Positions 42,932 to 54,965 of a stretch of 64,000 nt of DNA are shown here, in pieces. Below the pieces are notes generated by a model. The model was not told the origin of the DNA. It was given only the letters and a program-made list of their open reading frames with translations, and did no database searches. Within the stretch, counting starts at the first letter, position 1, and each line of letters opens with the position of its first letter. Source of the stretch: Panicum virgatum (taxonomy: Eukaryota > Streptophyta > Magnoliopsida > Poales > Poaceae). The stretch is from contig NC_053153.1 of assembly GCF_016808335.1 (NCBI RefSeq), forward strand, positions 28,072,090-28,136,089. The letters run 5' to 3'. A program made the translations under genes and the position numbers.

Positions 42932-45150
42932 CGCCGGCGACCTAGCGCCGCCGCTTCACGCCGTGCACCTGCTCCGTCCCCCGCAGCACCGCGATATCCA
43001 CCCCAGTGGATTACGCATGCCGCGGTCTACCTCCCCGGCCAAACCACGGCCCAAACTGACCCCTAAGGTGCCGCTTTGCCCCTCTCCGGTCACGCGCCGC
43101 CGCGGAACAAGGAGTTCCGGCGAGCCGCGCTGCCCCCACGCGCCCGATCCGCCCTGGCCGCCCGATATCGGATGGACGGCCGAGATTAGAACGGCGCCCC
43201 CTTTAATCCTAGCCACCAGATCTGGATCTGACGGTCCAGACCTGAGCGTACCGCTTCGCCCTGCCCACTTTGCTAAAGAGCCCTCGGGCTTTTGCAATAT
43301 CAACCCGCCGTCCCAGCCAGGTCAAAAATAATTACGGTTTGGTCCTGTTTTTAGCACATACCCCCCTGAATTTCTTAAATTTAGGACCCGCCGTCCAGGT
43401 TCATCCTTTTTGCGGGTTAGACCCTGAAGCTTTAATTTAATTACATTTTAGTCCTCAGTTCTTGCAGAAAACCCCCTGGAACTTCAGTTTTCTTACAAAT
43501 AAACCCCTAGAACTTGTTTTAGGCCTAATTTATGCGTTTTAGCTCCGTTTTTAGCGTTCTTTATATCCACGCGATCGTTGTAACGCGTAGAACAGTATTA
43601 GAGTAGTTTAGTGTGCTGTTGTTATGTATTGATGTACTGTTTCTTAGCTTTTTGTTAGTGTTTGCTTGTATGCTTATTATTGTGCATTGTTTTGGCCATG
43701 TGTTCGTGAGTAGACGTTGATCCATCTGAGGAGCCCCAGTACCCGTACCAGGAGCAGCCTTCTTCCGAGCACTTTGAGCAGCAGCAGGAGCAGTACGAGG
43801 AAGGCAAGTATAACATGAACAACCTATCACTTTTAAATACAATTTCATACTGCATTTTAATATTGTACGCCTATAAGGACTTTCCTAGCCACTTTATATC
43901 TTTTATATATACCTTTGGGTTGCATTTTGGTTAGTTGTGCTAGGTTGCTGCGCTACAACATTTTCTGGTCCTTTTAATTAAATTGATTAATGGTTTACTT
44001 GAATTTAATTCTGAGAGTGGCACTCTGTGTGGCTTGAGTGGCTCACTTCTTGTTAAAATTGGTTTTGTTAGAAACATGGTTTAGGGGGCCAGCACGGTGC
44101 TTAGTGCTTGGTTGGCCACTCTCCATAAGGACCGGTTCATAGAGCGACAACCTGGGACAACAGCGCTACCACAAGACTGGAATGGGACGGTCTTGGCTTA
44201 CTAATTAGGCCATTTTGGTTCGGGAGTAACTTACCGACGGGGCATGGGGGGTGGTGAGCTTCAATGGTGGCCAGGCTACGAGGCTGGTCTGTGTGTCTTG
44301 TACCCCCTCGAGGTGGTTACCATCGTTGCGGAGCCTGATTCCTTAGCAGTTACACCTTACCAACGTGTCCTTTGTAACGGCCTCGTAGTGAGTCGCTAGT
44401 CATCTCACCTGCGGAAGTGTGATGAACCTCTAGCGTAGCTCATGGCTTGTGGGTAAAGATGTGCAACCTCTGCAGAGTGTAAAACTGGTATACTAACCGT
44501 GCTCACGGTTATGAGCGGCCCAGATCCTCCTTTTGATTAGTGGGGTTGTCTCCTTCCGACGAGGGAGGTGCCTCTCGGGGTTACCTTGGTGGCTTGGTTT
44601 TGTTATGGTTCTCAGTATTTACATAATTAATTCTGATTAATTACTATGTAACTAGGTTAATGGTAATTCATCAACTTGTAGTAAATAGCTTTGATAAAAT
44701 TTTGCCAAGACTTAAAACCTAATGCAGTTGAGTCAGCCAACCTTAGAGCCTCATAGTTTGTGTTATACTTGTTGAGTACAAGTTGTGTACTCACTCTTGC
44801 CTCTTCTCTACTTTTTCTTCTTGGCTACGCTACTGCTGCTCAGTTCCTGCCGACGCGAGGGAGTTCGCTCAGCGCTACCAGGACTACGACGACTTCTAGG
44901 TGTTCGTCTCCCAGTCGACGTCCCTGTGGCGCCCTGCTCAGCTTCGGAGAGTTTTACCATATTTGTACTTCACTTCCGCTGTATCAGACATTTTTGTCAT
45001 TAATGTAATCAATAACATTCGTATTTTGATTTATTATGTCTTATTCGTGATATGTCAATATACTGTTCATTCTGTTGTATATACGTGTGACTTGATCCTG
45101 GCACATATATGACTGCTCGGTTTATGTCCTTTTATAAACCGGGTGTTACA

Positions 45151-45726
45151 GAGTGGTATCAGAGCCGTATCGACTGTAGGACGAAGCCTAGATAGAACTG
45201 GTCGAGTTTTAGGACTTCTTCTCACCAATTCCTTGCCTGCTGAAATTATTTTACTATTATACCCCTTGACTTCTTTGACTTTTTACCCTTCTTGCCTTTA
45301 TTTCTCTCTCTGAAGAATAGTTTTCGTAGATTTTGGCCTGAATCAGTCATCTGACCACCATGAGTATCAGCTAGGTGACCCTTTTATAATAATACGATAG
45401 CACGTTCTGCGACGCGTTGTGTTAGTCGAGTCGTATGTTAAACTCGGCTAAGTTGTGAAAATTGTCTGCTTGTTATTATGCTACATGTTTGATTTGGATT
45501 TTTGAATGAGTGCATAGCTTAGCAGTTTAAATTGGTTTAAAGAAAAATCACACTGATGTTAAAGTTAATTAATTACTAAAATGAGTTAGATCGTTGGGGG
45601 TAAAACAGTCCACTCTATCCTGTCTACTTTATCATGGCTGAATCCTTTTTCGGCAAAGAGTTATCATATCCATCTGAATTATTTCCTGCAATATCCTTAC
45701 TCGTGAAATCTTTTGTCCAAAATCAG
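45151..45726 (+). other. E2 leader with primer binding site
   Basis: TGGTATCAGAGCC at 45154-45166 matches initiator methionine tRNA. The leader resembles that of E1 on the opposite strand. An in-frame ATG occurs at 45634, but the ATG at 45727 is the one conserved in both copies. Confidence 0.88.
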
Positions 45727-48700
45727 ATGGTGAACACCAGGCGTGGTTCTGACCAGCAGGGGCAGAACAACCAGGGTCAGAACACCCAGGGGACCGGGAT
45801 CCCGATGCCACCGCTTTTGACTCCGGAGCAGTACTTCCAGCTCCAGATGCAGATGATGGCCACCCTGAACAACACTGTTCAGGCTCTTCAGCAGGCTCAC
45901 ACTCAGCCTCCGCCTCCTCCACCGCCGCAGCCTCGCGACAGGCGTGCGGAGTTCCTGAGGGGTCACCCGCCGAAGTTTTCTCACACGTCCGACCCTCTTC
46001 AGGCTGACGACTGGCTCCGTGCAGTGGAGCGTCAGCTGGACATCGCCCAGTGCGATGATCGGGAGCGAGTTCTGTACGCAGCAGGACAGCTGCGAGGGGC
46101 AGCTTTGGACTGGTGGGAGTCCCACCCAGTCCATGACCGCGAGTCTCTCACTTGGCTCCAGTTCAGGGAGCATTTCCGCAGCCACAACGTCCCCGCGGGC
46201 GTTATGAAGATGAAGCAGAAGGAGTTCCTTGCACTGAAGCAGGTAATCTTAAATATAATCATTCAGCAGTTTCTTTTGAGCTAATGCCCCTTGTTCTATC
46301 CTTATGAATCTTGAGTTAATCTTCCGATCTCTATCTGTCTTTGTGGATTCAGGGGACTATGTCGGTCACGGAGTATCATGATCGCTTCTTGCAGCTCGCT
46401 CGCTACGCCCCTGCCAATGTTGCGGATGACCGCAAGAAGCAGGAGCACTTCATGGAGGGTCTTGAGGGCTGCCTCCAGTATGCGCTGCTCAACCTCCGCT
46501 TCGACGACTTCAACCATCTGGTTGACAGCGCGCTCAACACTGAGCGCAAGCACCTGGAGATGGAGGACAAGAAGAGGAAGATTGTCCCCGTTGCTTCCGG
46601 CAGCAACACTCGTCCTCGCCTCCAGCAGCCTTAGCAGTACCAGCAGCAGTACCGGCCTCCTCAGCAGTACCAGCAGAGGCCACCGCAGCAGTACCCGCCT
46701 CGACAGCAGCAGCAGGCAGGTCAGGGCCCGAGGTTACCGGCACCTCCGGCTCGTGCTCCACCAGCTCCACCAGCACCACAGGCTCTACGTCCGGCAGCTC
46801 CTACCGGACAGCAGGCTCCAGCACCTCCTCGCGTGTGCTATCACTGCGGCCAGCCGGGGCACTACGCCAACACTTGCCCCCGGAAGGCGCAGGCGGGACA
46901 GCAGGGGCGCCCAGCTCAGCCCAGGGCGCCACTTCAGGGCAGAGTGAACCACGTGACGGCCGAGTCAGCGGCCGAGGCTCCCAACGTGGTTATTGGTACG
47001 TTCATGGTTAATTCATATCCAGCTACAGTGCTTTTCGATACTGGTGCTATGCATTCCTTCATTACTCAGTCTTTTGTCGAGCATCATGGTATTCATACTA
47101 GCACATTAAAGAGGTGCCTGTTAGTATCTTCACCGGAAGGACAGCTGAGGTCTCACACTTACTGCCCGAGAGTCAGTGTTTCCTTGAGGGGAGTAGAGTT
47201 CTGTACTGATCTGATGGTGCTAGACACCAAGGGCATTGATGTCATTCTGGGAATGGAGACTCTGGCCAAGTGGGGAGTCCGGATAGATTGTGCTCAGAGG
47301 ACAGTCTTGCTATCAGCTTCCAGTGGCCAAGAAGTTGTTATCAGTGCAGTGGAGCCTTCTGGATTTCTTCATCAGATGGAGGCTAGACCCACGGACGGTA
47401 TTCGCGTGGTGTCTGAATTCCCGGATGTCTTTCCGGATGATCTGCTAGGTATGCCGCCTGAACGCGCCATTGAGTTTTGTATTGACCTCTAGCCTAGCAC
47501 AGCTCCTATTGCAAAGCGGCCCTACCGTATGGCACCTATAGAGCATGAAGAAGTTAAGAAGACTATTGATGAGTTGCTAGCCAAGGGCTATATCCGTCGC
47601 AGCTTCTCCCCTTGGGCTTTTCCATTGTTGCTGGTAGATAAGAAGGATGGCTCGAAGAGGATGTGTGTCGATTATCGGGAGCTGAATGCAGTTACTATCA
47701 AGAACAAGCATCCACTGCCCCGTATTGAGGATCTCTTCGATCTGCTTCGAGGTGCCCGTATATTCTCAAAGATTGATCTTCGTTCGGGTTATTTTCAGCT
47801 GAGGATCCGTCCTGGGGATATTCCGAAGACGGCATTCACTTGCAAGTACGGGCTATATGAGTATACGGTCATGTCTTTCGGCTTGACTAATGCCCCGGCT
47901 TTCTTCATGCATCTGATGAACATGGTCTTCATGGATTATCTGGATGTCTTTGTGGTGATCTTTATTGATGATATTCTGATCTTCTCCAAGACAGAGGAAG
48001 AGCATGAGGAGCATCTAAGACTCGTGTTGCAGAGATTGAGAGAGCATCAGTTGTATGCTAAGTTCAGCAAGTGCGAGTTCTGGATTGACGAGGTTCCATT
48101 CCTCGGTCATGTCATCTCTCAGGGAGGCATTGCTGTTGATCCAAGCAAGGTGAAGGATGTGCTAGAGTGGGAGACACCGCAGACAGTAAAGGAAGTCAGG
48201 TCATTCTTGGGCTTAGCTGGATATTATCGGAGGTTCATTGAGAATTTCTCCAAGATCGCGAAGCCTTTGACTTCTTTGCTAGAGAAGAATGTGGCATTCA
48301 TATGGACTGATGAGCGTCAGAGGGCCTTTGATGAGCTGAAGAAAAGGTTGACTACGGCGCCAGTCCTGACTCTGTTAGACCAGACGAAGAGGTTCACGGT
48401 ATATTGTGATGCTTCGAAGGATGGTCTTGGGTGTGTTCTGATGCAGGAGGGCAGAATGATTGCTTATGCTTCACGGCAGCTACGCCGGCATGAGCTGAAT
48501 TATCCCACTCATGATCTTGAGTTAGCCGCAGTTGTGCATGCTCTGAAGATTTGTTGGCATTACTTGTATGGGCAGCGGTGTGATATCTACACTGATCACA
48601 AGAGCCTCAAGTACATTTTCACACAGAATGAGCTGAACATGCGGCAGAGAAGATGGCTGGAGTTAGTCAAGGATTATGACCTGGAGATTCACTATCATCC

Positions 48701-50300
48701 GGGCAAGGCCAATGTTGTAGCAGATGCTTTGAGCAGGAGAAGTTATGTCAACATGGCCGTGGCTTTCCAGATGCCTCCAGAGTTATGCGAGGAGTTCGAG
48801 CAGTTGAGTCTGGGCTTCTTGCATCATACCTCCAGTGCAGCGTTTGAGGCAGTACCGACTCTAGAGGCAGAGATCAGGCAGCATCAGAAAGATGATGAGA
48901 AGCTGCAGGAGATCCGTGAGTTGCTCAAGAAGGGCAAGGCTCCTCATTTCAGAGAGGATGATCAGGGTACCTTGTGGTACAAGAGCCGGATCTGTGTGCC
49001 AGATGTGAAGGATCTCCGGAAGTTGATTCTGAGTGAGGCCCATAATACAGCATACTCTATTCATCCGGGCAGCACGAAGATGTATTATGATCTGAAGGAA
49101 CGTTTTTGGTGGTATGGGATGAAGCGTTTAGTGGCAGAGTACGTGGCCATTTGTGACACCTGTCAGCGTGTCAAGGCTGAGCATCAGAGGCCAGCAGGTC
49201 TGTTACAGCCTTTGAAGATTCCAGAGTGGAAATGGGAGGAAATCACTATGGACTTCATTGTTGGATTGCCTCGTACTCAGAAAGGGTACAACTCCATTTG
49301 GGTAGTAGTGGATCGACTGACGAAAGTTGCTCACTTCATTCCAGTGAACACTACTTACTCCGGTGCTAGACTTGCAGAGTTGTACATCTCTCGGATTGTC
49401 TGCTTGCATGGTGTGCCCAAGAAGATTATATCTGACAGATGGTCTCAGTTCACTTCTCGGTTCTGGGAGCAGCTCCATGATTCGTTGGATACGAAGCTGC
49501 GTTTCAGTACGGCTTATCACCCTCAGACAGATGGGCTGACAGAGAGAACCAACCAAGTGTTGGAGGATATGCTGAGAGCTTGTGCCATTCAGTACGGTAC
49601 TAGTTGGGATAAGTGCCTGTCTTATGCTAAGTTCTCATATAACAACAGCTACCAGGCCAGTCTGAAGAAGTCCCCCTTCGAGGCATTGTATGGCAGAAAG
49701 TGCAGGACTCCTCTCTATTGGGATCAGATTGGTGAGAAGCAGCTCTTTGGCCCTGAGATCATAGATGATGCAGAGCAGATGGTTCAGGCTGTGCGGGAAA
49801 ATCTGAGGATTGCACAAAGCAGACAGAAGAGCTATGCAGATGGCAAACGGAGAGACCTGACTTTCAGTGTCGGTGACTATGTGTACTTGAAGGTGTCTCC
49901 GATGAGAGGAATTCGCAGGTTCAATGTCAAAGGGAAGTTAGCACCTCGGTATGTGGGGCCATTCAAGGTGCTAGAGCGGAAAGGTGAAGTTGCTTATCGC
50001 CTGGAGTTACCTCTCAGCCTCTCAGGAGTTCACGATGTCTTCCATATATCTCAGCTGAAGAGGTGTTTGCGAGTACCCGAGGAGCAGGCACCACTGGATG
50101 GAGTAGATGTGCAGGAAGATCTGACTTATACTGAGCATCCGGTGAAGATTCTGGAGACATCAGAGAGGGTTACTCGGAACAAGCGCATCAGGATGTGCAG
50201 AGTTCAGTGGAGTCATCACAGTGAAGCTGAGGCTACATGGGAGCGAGAAGATGAGCTGATGAAGACATATCCAGATCTCTTTGCTAGCCAGCCCAGCTAA
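45727..50300 (+). pseudogene. gag-pol: E2 gag-pol (one intron-like segment, two TAG stops)
   Basis: Exon 1 (45727-46242) encodes the gag core, with a proline run and ALDWWE. Exon 2 (46353-50300) encodes the rest in one frame: Gln/Pro-rich region, CCHC knuckle [14 protein letters not shown] (46836-46877), protease DTG in LFDTGAM (near 47036), reverse transcriptase FIDD (near 47964), RNase H (CDAS, TDHK, ADALS), integrase with H2C2 zinc and D,D,E residues, and a chromodomain ending [12 protein letters not shown]...[11 protein letters not shown] codons at 46632-46634 (E1 has CAG) and 47490-47492 (E1 has TTG) interrupt it. Substitutions next to the second integrase aspartate (DRWSQF for DRGSQF) and before the catalytic Glu (GLTER for GQTER) would probably harm integrase. 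No frameshift is present. Confidence 0.94.
46243..46352 (+). other. Intron-like segment in E2 gag, 110 nt, phase 0
   Basis: CAG-GTAATC at the 5' side and GATTCAG-GGG at the 3' side, T-rich, with GAGCTAATG as a possible branch site. Codons end exactly at 46242 and resume at 46353, joining ...LKQ to GTM..., a continuous stretch in related gag proteins. If retained, a stop follows at 46282-46284. E1 has the same segment at the same length. Confidence 0.78.
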
Positions 50301-50336
50301 ATCTCGGGGACGAGATTTCTTTAAGGGGGTAGGGTC
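50299..50336 (+). other. E2 stop-codon hairpin and polypurine tract
   Basis: AAATCTCG (50299-50306) pairs perfectly with CGAGATTT (50311-50318) around a GGGA loop; the pol TAA overlaps the first arm. TTTAAGGGGGTAGGG then leads to the 3' LTR. Confidence 0.87.
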
Positions 50337-53300
50337 TGTAACACCCTAATTTAAATTCCAGCATTTTATAATAAATTTAATTGGTTTATTTAATTTTCTA
50401 GGATTTATTTTGCTTAGTCTGGCATTTAATCTAATTTTTGTTCCTCAAGTAATTAAAATTTGTCTAAGTTTAAAAAATTTTGTTGTTGCATTCATGCTGG
50501 TGCATGGTTTTAATTATTTGGGTGTGGTTTGAATTCAACTTGTATTTGAATTCAAACTTTGTTTGAATTAGAAATAGAAGAAAAGAAGATTTAGAAAAGG
50601 AAAATCAGCCAAAACCCAAAACGCGGCCCAAAGGACCCAGCTACGGCCCGGCCAGCCTTCCCCTTCTTCCCCTCCGCGCACTTGGCCCAGCAGAGCCACT
50701 TCCCCGGCCCAAAACCCCGCTCGCAAGCAGCCCAACCCGCACTCACCCTCTCCCCGCGCAGCAGCCCAGCGCCCCGCTTCTCCCACGCGCTCGTGCCCGC
50801 TCCCACCGACGCCCCTGGCCCACCTATCGGCGCGCTCGCCCGCACCCCCACTGACCGGGCGGACCCGCCTGTCATCCCCCACCTCCCGCTTACCCCGCGC
50901 AACGACCGGCCGAGTCCTCGCGGTGATCTCCGCGCCGTGTCAGCCCCTGGACCCGCACGCCGAGGCTGGCTTTCCCTTCTTAAACCGCCCTGGCCCTCCC
51001 CAGCGCCCCATCTCCCCACGCAGCCGCCATCCCTAACCCTAAGACGCCGCGCCCCATCGTGCCGCCGGAGCAGAGTCGCTGCTCCGCCGCGGCCACGCCG
51101 CCCTGTGGCATCCCAGCCCCTCCAGCCTCAGTCCAGTTTCTAATCGACCCCAGGGAGCCTACCGAAGCCCCGTTTCCGATCCCCAACGTCTGCAGCGGCC
51201 GAATCGCGCTAAGCCCCCAAACTCCGGTAAGAACCAACCTCGGTCAATTCATCGCCACCGGTGAGCCCCATACCGTCCTGACCCCAAGTTCTCATTCGTA
51301 GCGCGACCCCGCATCGATCCGAGGAGATTCGGAGCCCGGAGCGTCGCTGCGTCAACTCCTCCACGAGCTTCGCCCACCTCCGCCGCCAGTCTCCGTCGCC
51401 GAGCACTCTGCGCCGGCCTTCTCTCGATCCAAAGCTCGGTGAGGACCTACTCCGCCCGCTCGTCCTTTTAGGCACGATAGAATAGGCCGCGGTGCACCCT
51501 TTTGGCCCAGACCCCGCGCGCCGGCGACCTAGCCCTGCCGCTTCACGCCGTGCACCTGCTCCGTCCCCCGCAGCACCGCGATCCGCCCTAGCCGCCCGAT
51601 ATCGGATGGACGGCCGAGATTAGAACGGCGCCCCCTTTAATCCTAGCCACCAGATCTGGATCTGACGGTCTAGATCTGAGCGTACCGCTTCGCCCTGCCC
51701 ACTTTGCTAAAGAGCCCTCGGGCTTTTGCAATATCAACCCGCCGTCCCAGCCAGGTAAAAAATAATTACGGTTTGGTCCTATTTTTAGCACATACCCCCC
51801 TGAATTTCTTAAATTTAGGACCCGCCATCCAGGTTCGTCCTTTTTGCGGGTTAGACCCTGAAGCTTTAATTTAATTACATTTTAGTCCTCAGTTCTTGCA
51901 GAAAACCCCCTGGAACTTCAGTTTTCTTACAAATAAACCCCTAGAACTTGTTTTAGGCCTAGTTTATGCGTTTTAGCTCCGTTTTTAGCGTTCTTTATAT
52001 CCACGCGATCGTTGTAACGCGTAGAACAGTATTAGAGTAGTTTAGTGTGCTGTTGTTATGTATTGATGTACTGTTTCTTAGCTTTTTGTTAGTGTTTGCT
52101 TGTATGCTTATTATTGTGCATTGTTTTGGCCATGTGTTCGTGAGTAGACGTTGATCCATCTGAGGAGCCCCAGTACCCGTACCAGGAGCAGCCTTCTTCC
52201 GAGCACTTTGAGCAGCAGCAGGAGCAGTACGAGGAAGGCAAGTATAACATGAACAACCTATCACTTTTAAATACAATTTCATACTGCATTTTAATATTGT
52301 ACGCCTATAAGGACTTTCCTAGCCACTTTATATCTTTTATATATACCTTTGGGTTGCATTTTGGTTAGTTGTGCTAGGTTGCTGCGCTACAACATTTTCT
52401 GGTCCTTTTAATTAAATTGATTAATGGTTTACTTGAATTTAATTCTGAGAGTGGCACTCTGTGTGGCTTGAGTGGCTCACTTCTCGTTAAAATTGGTTTT
52501 GTTAGAAACATGGTTTAGGGGGCCAGCACGGTGCTTAGTGCTTGGTTGGCCACTCTCCATAAGGACCGGTTCATAGAGCGACAACCTGGGACAACAGCGC
52601 TACCACAAGACTGGAATGGGACGGTCTTGGCTTACTAATTAGGCCATTTTGGTTCGGGAGTAACTTACCGACGGGGCATGGGGGGTGGTGAGCTTCAATG
52701 GTGGCCAGGCTACGAGGCTGGTCTGTGTGTCTTGTACCCCCTCGAGGTGGTTACCATCGTTGCGGAGCCTGATTCCTTAGCGGTTATACCTTACCAACGT
52801 GTCCTTTGTAACGGCCTCGTAGTGAGTCGCTAGTCATCTCACCTACGGAAATGTGATGAACCTCTAGCGTAGCTCACGGCTTGTAGGTAAAGATGTGCAA
52901 CCTCTGCAGAGTGTAAAACTGGTATACTAGCCGTGCTCACGGTTATGAGCGGCCCAGATCCTCCTTTTGATTAGTGGGGTTGTCTCCTTCCGACGAGGGA
53001 GGTGCCTCTCGGGGTTACCTTGGTGGCTTGGTTTTGGTATGGTTCTCAGTATTTACATAATTAATTCTGATTAATTACTATGTAACTGGGTTAATGGTAA
53101 TTCATCAACTTGTAGTAAATAGCTTTGATAAAATTTTGCCAAGACTTAAAACCTAATGCAGTTGAGTCAGCCAACCTTAGAGCCTCATAGTTTGTGTTAT
53201 ACTTGTTGAGTACAAGTTGTGTACTCACTCTTGCCTCTTCTCTACTTTTTCTTCTTGGCTACGCTACTGCTGCTCAGTTCCTGCCGACGCGAGGGAGTTC

Positions 53301-53588
53301 GCTCAGCGCTACCAAGACTACGAGGACTTCTAGGTGTTCATCTCCCAGACGACGTCCCTGTGGCGCCCTGCTCAGCTTCGGAGAGTTTTACCGTATTTGT
53401 ACTTCGCTTCCGCTTTATCAGACATTTTTGTCATTAATGTAATCAATAACATTCGTATTTCGATTTATTATGTCTTATTCGTGATATGTGCTGTGATATA
53501 CTGTTCATTCTGTTGTATATACGTGTGACTTGATCCTGGCCCGTATATGACTGCCCGGTTTATGTCCTTTTATAAACCGGGTGTTACA
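50337..53588 (+). repeat. E2 3' LTR (3252 bp)
   Basis: Matches the 5' LTR with the S2 site empty. Two deletions shorten it: 153 bp between CGAT repeats (5' LTR 42992-42995 and 43145-43148) and 15 bp between GCGCTC repeats. Donor-like GTAAGAAC (GT 51227), CCCCTGAAC series (51705-51960), Q/E/Y-rich block (52148-52241, no stop) and QDYEDF-stop block (53280-53333). Confidence 0.94.
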
Positions 53589-53593
53589 AGAGG

Positions 53594-54965
53594 CTAGCAA
53601 AACGACCACCGAGCCCACGGCCATGGACCCCTCGATGGGCGAGTCCGAGACCATGGAGACGGAGACTGAGATCTCCTCGGCGGACGAGGCCGAGGCAATG
53701 CAAATCGACGAGGCTCCACTTTCATGAGACTGGCGTGACCAGCATCTAGACTGGATAAACCGAGGGGTGCTACCCTCGGATCATGCTTAGGCATGGCGCA
53801 TCGCTAGGCGGGCCAAGTCTTTCGTATTGATCGACGAGGAACTGTACAAACGCAGCCCCACGGGCATCCTGCAATGCTGCATCCCCATTCTCGAGGGCAG
53901 GGAACTGCTCCGAGACATCCACGCCATAGTTTGCGGCCGCCACGCGGCACTGCGCGCCCTCGTGGGCAATGCGTTCAGGCAGGGATTTTACTGGCCCACA
54001 GCAGTCACCGATGCCACTGAAATCGTGCGGACTTGCGAGGGTTGCCAGTTCTACGCCTGTCAGACGCATCTTCCGACTCATGCTCTACAGACCATCCCCA
54101 TCACATGGCCTTTCACCGTGTGGGGACTGGACCTCATTGGGCCGTTGCAGAAAGCGCCCGGGGGCTTCACCCACTTGTTGGTAGCAATCGACAAGTTCAG
54201 AAAATGGATCGAGGCTCGGCCCGTCGCCAAGATCAAATCCGAGCAGGCCGTGCAGTTCTTCACCGACATAATCCATAGGTTCGGGGTCCCGAACTCGATC
54301 ATCATGGATAATGGCACCCAGTTCACAGGAAAGAAGTTCTTGGAGTTCTGCAACGATAACCACATACGCGTGGATTGGTCGGCTGTGGCGCATCCACAAA
54401 TGAATGGTCAAGTAGAGCGTGCCAATGGTATGATCCTGCAAGGCCTCAAGCCAAGAATCTTCAACAAGCTAAACAAGTTTGGCCGAAGATGGCTCACAGA
54501 GCTACCCTTGGTCATCTGGAGCCTAAGAATGACACTGAGTCGAGCCACGAGCTTCAGCCCGTTCTTCCTCATCTATGGCACCGAGGCCATCCTCCCCACT
54601 GACTTGGAGTATGGTTCCCCGACGCTCAAAACCTACCAAGAGTAGCAGAACTAGATAGCCCACAAAGACTCGCTAGATCAGGTGGACGAGGCTCGAGACA
54701 TGGCTCACCTACACTCGGCGCGGTACCAGCAGTCCCTGCAATGATACCATGCACAGATGGTTCGACATAGAGACCTTAACTGGGGAGACCTGGTGTTGAG
54801 GCTTCGGCAAGACAGCCGAGGGTGCCACAAGCTCACCAGCCATGGAAAGGCATGTACATCATCGCGGAGGTCCTCAAGCCCAGCACCTACAAACTAGCTA
54901 ACAAGAAGGGCGAAGTCTTCACCAACACTTGGAACATTAAGCAGCTACGTCGCTTCTATCCCTGA
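53594..54965 (+). pseudogene. B integrase
   Basis: Resumes B after E2. A 273-codon frame (53827-54645) has zinc ligands H32, H39, C70, C73 and the catalytic D102 (GLDLIG), D161 (MDNGTQF) and E197 (GQVERAN), all intact. Upstream the same frame reads RIARRAKSFVLIDEELYK back to about 53790, with stops. Downstream the C-terminal domain (SARYQQSLQ, LNWGDLVLR, WNIKQLRRFYP) is present to 54965 with four stops and a frameshift. No chromodomain. It would have inserted the B cDNA. Confidence 0.9.

Larger units (their letters stand above)
38306..45150 (+). repeat. E2 5' LTR, split by S2 (3417 bp without S2)
   Basis: Pieces 38306-39503 and 42932-45150 (one TSD copy counted). TTTGAATTC repeats (38497-38540), a cluster of GGCCCA motifs (38590-38800), TATA-like CTTCTTAAACC (38956-38968), two telomere-like CCCTAA units (39015-39026), donor-like GTAAGAAC (GT 39212) and acceptor-like TTTGTAG (to 39286), second donor GTGAGGAC (GT 39424), CCCCTGAAC repeats (43265-43525), Q/E/Y-rich block without stops (43714-43807) and QDYDDF-stop block (44846-44899). 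Confidence 0.92.
38306..53588 (+). mobile_element. E2: chromodomain Ty3/gypsy retrotransposon, nearly complete
   Basis: Plus-strand sibling of E1: 5' LTR (split by solo LTR S2), primer binding site, gag with intron-like segment, full pol with chromodomain, polypurine tract, 3' LTR. Only two premature stops, both TAG, interrupt the coding region after removal of the intron-like segment. LTRs differ by few substitutions plus two deletions in the 3' copy. Clade by domain order and chromodomain: chromovirus, Tekay/Del-like. It split element B between its second RNase H and integrase. Confidence 0.95.
38301..53593. repeat. TSDs of E2 (AGAGG at 38301-38305 and 53589-53593)
   Basis: Identical 5-bp flanks immediately outside TG...CA termini. 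Confidence 0.95.

Noticed and set aside
45634..45726. Gag start at the upstream ATG of E2
   Set aside because: E1 lacks a matching open upstream extension; the ATG at 45727 is shared and gives equal 172-codon first exons.
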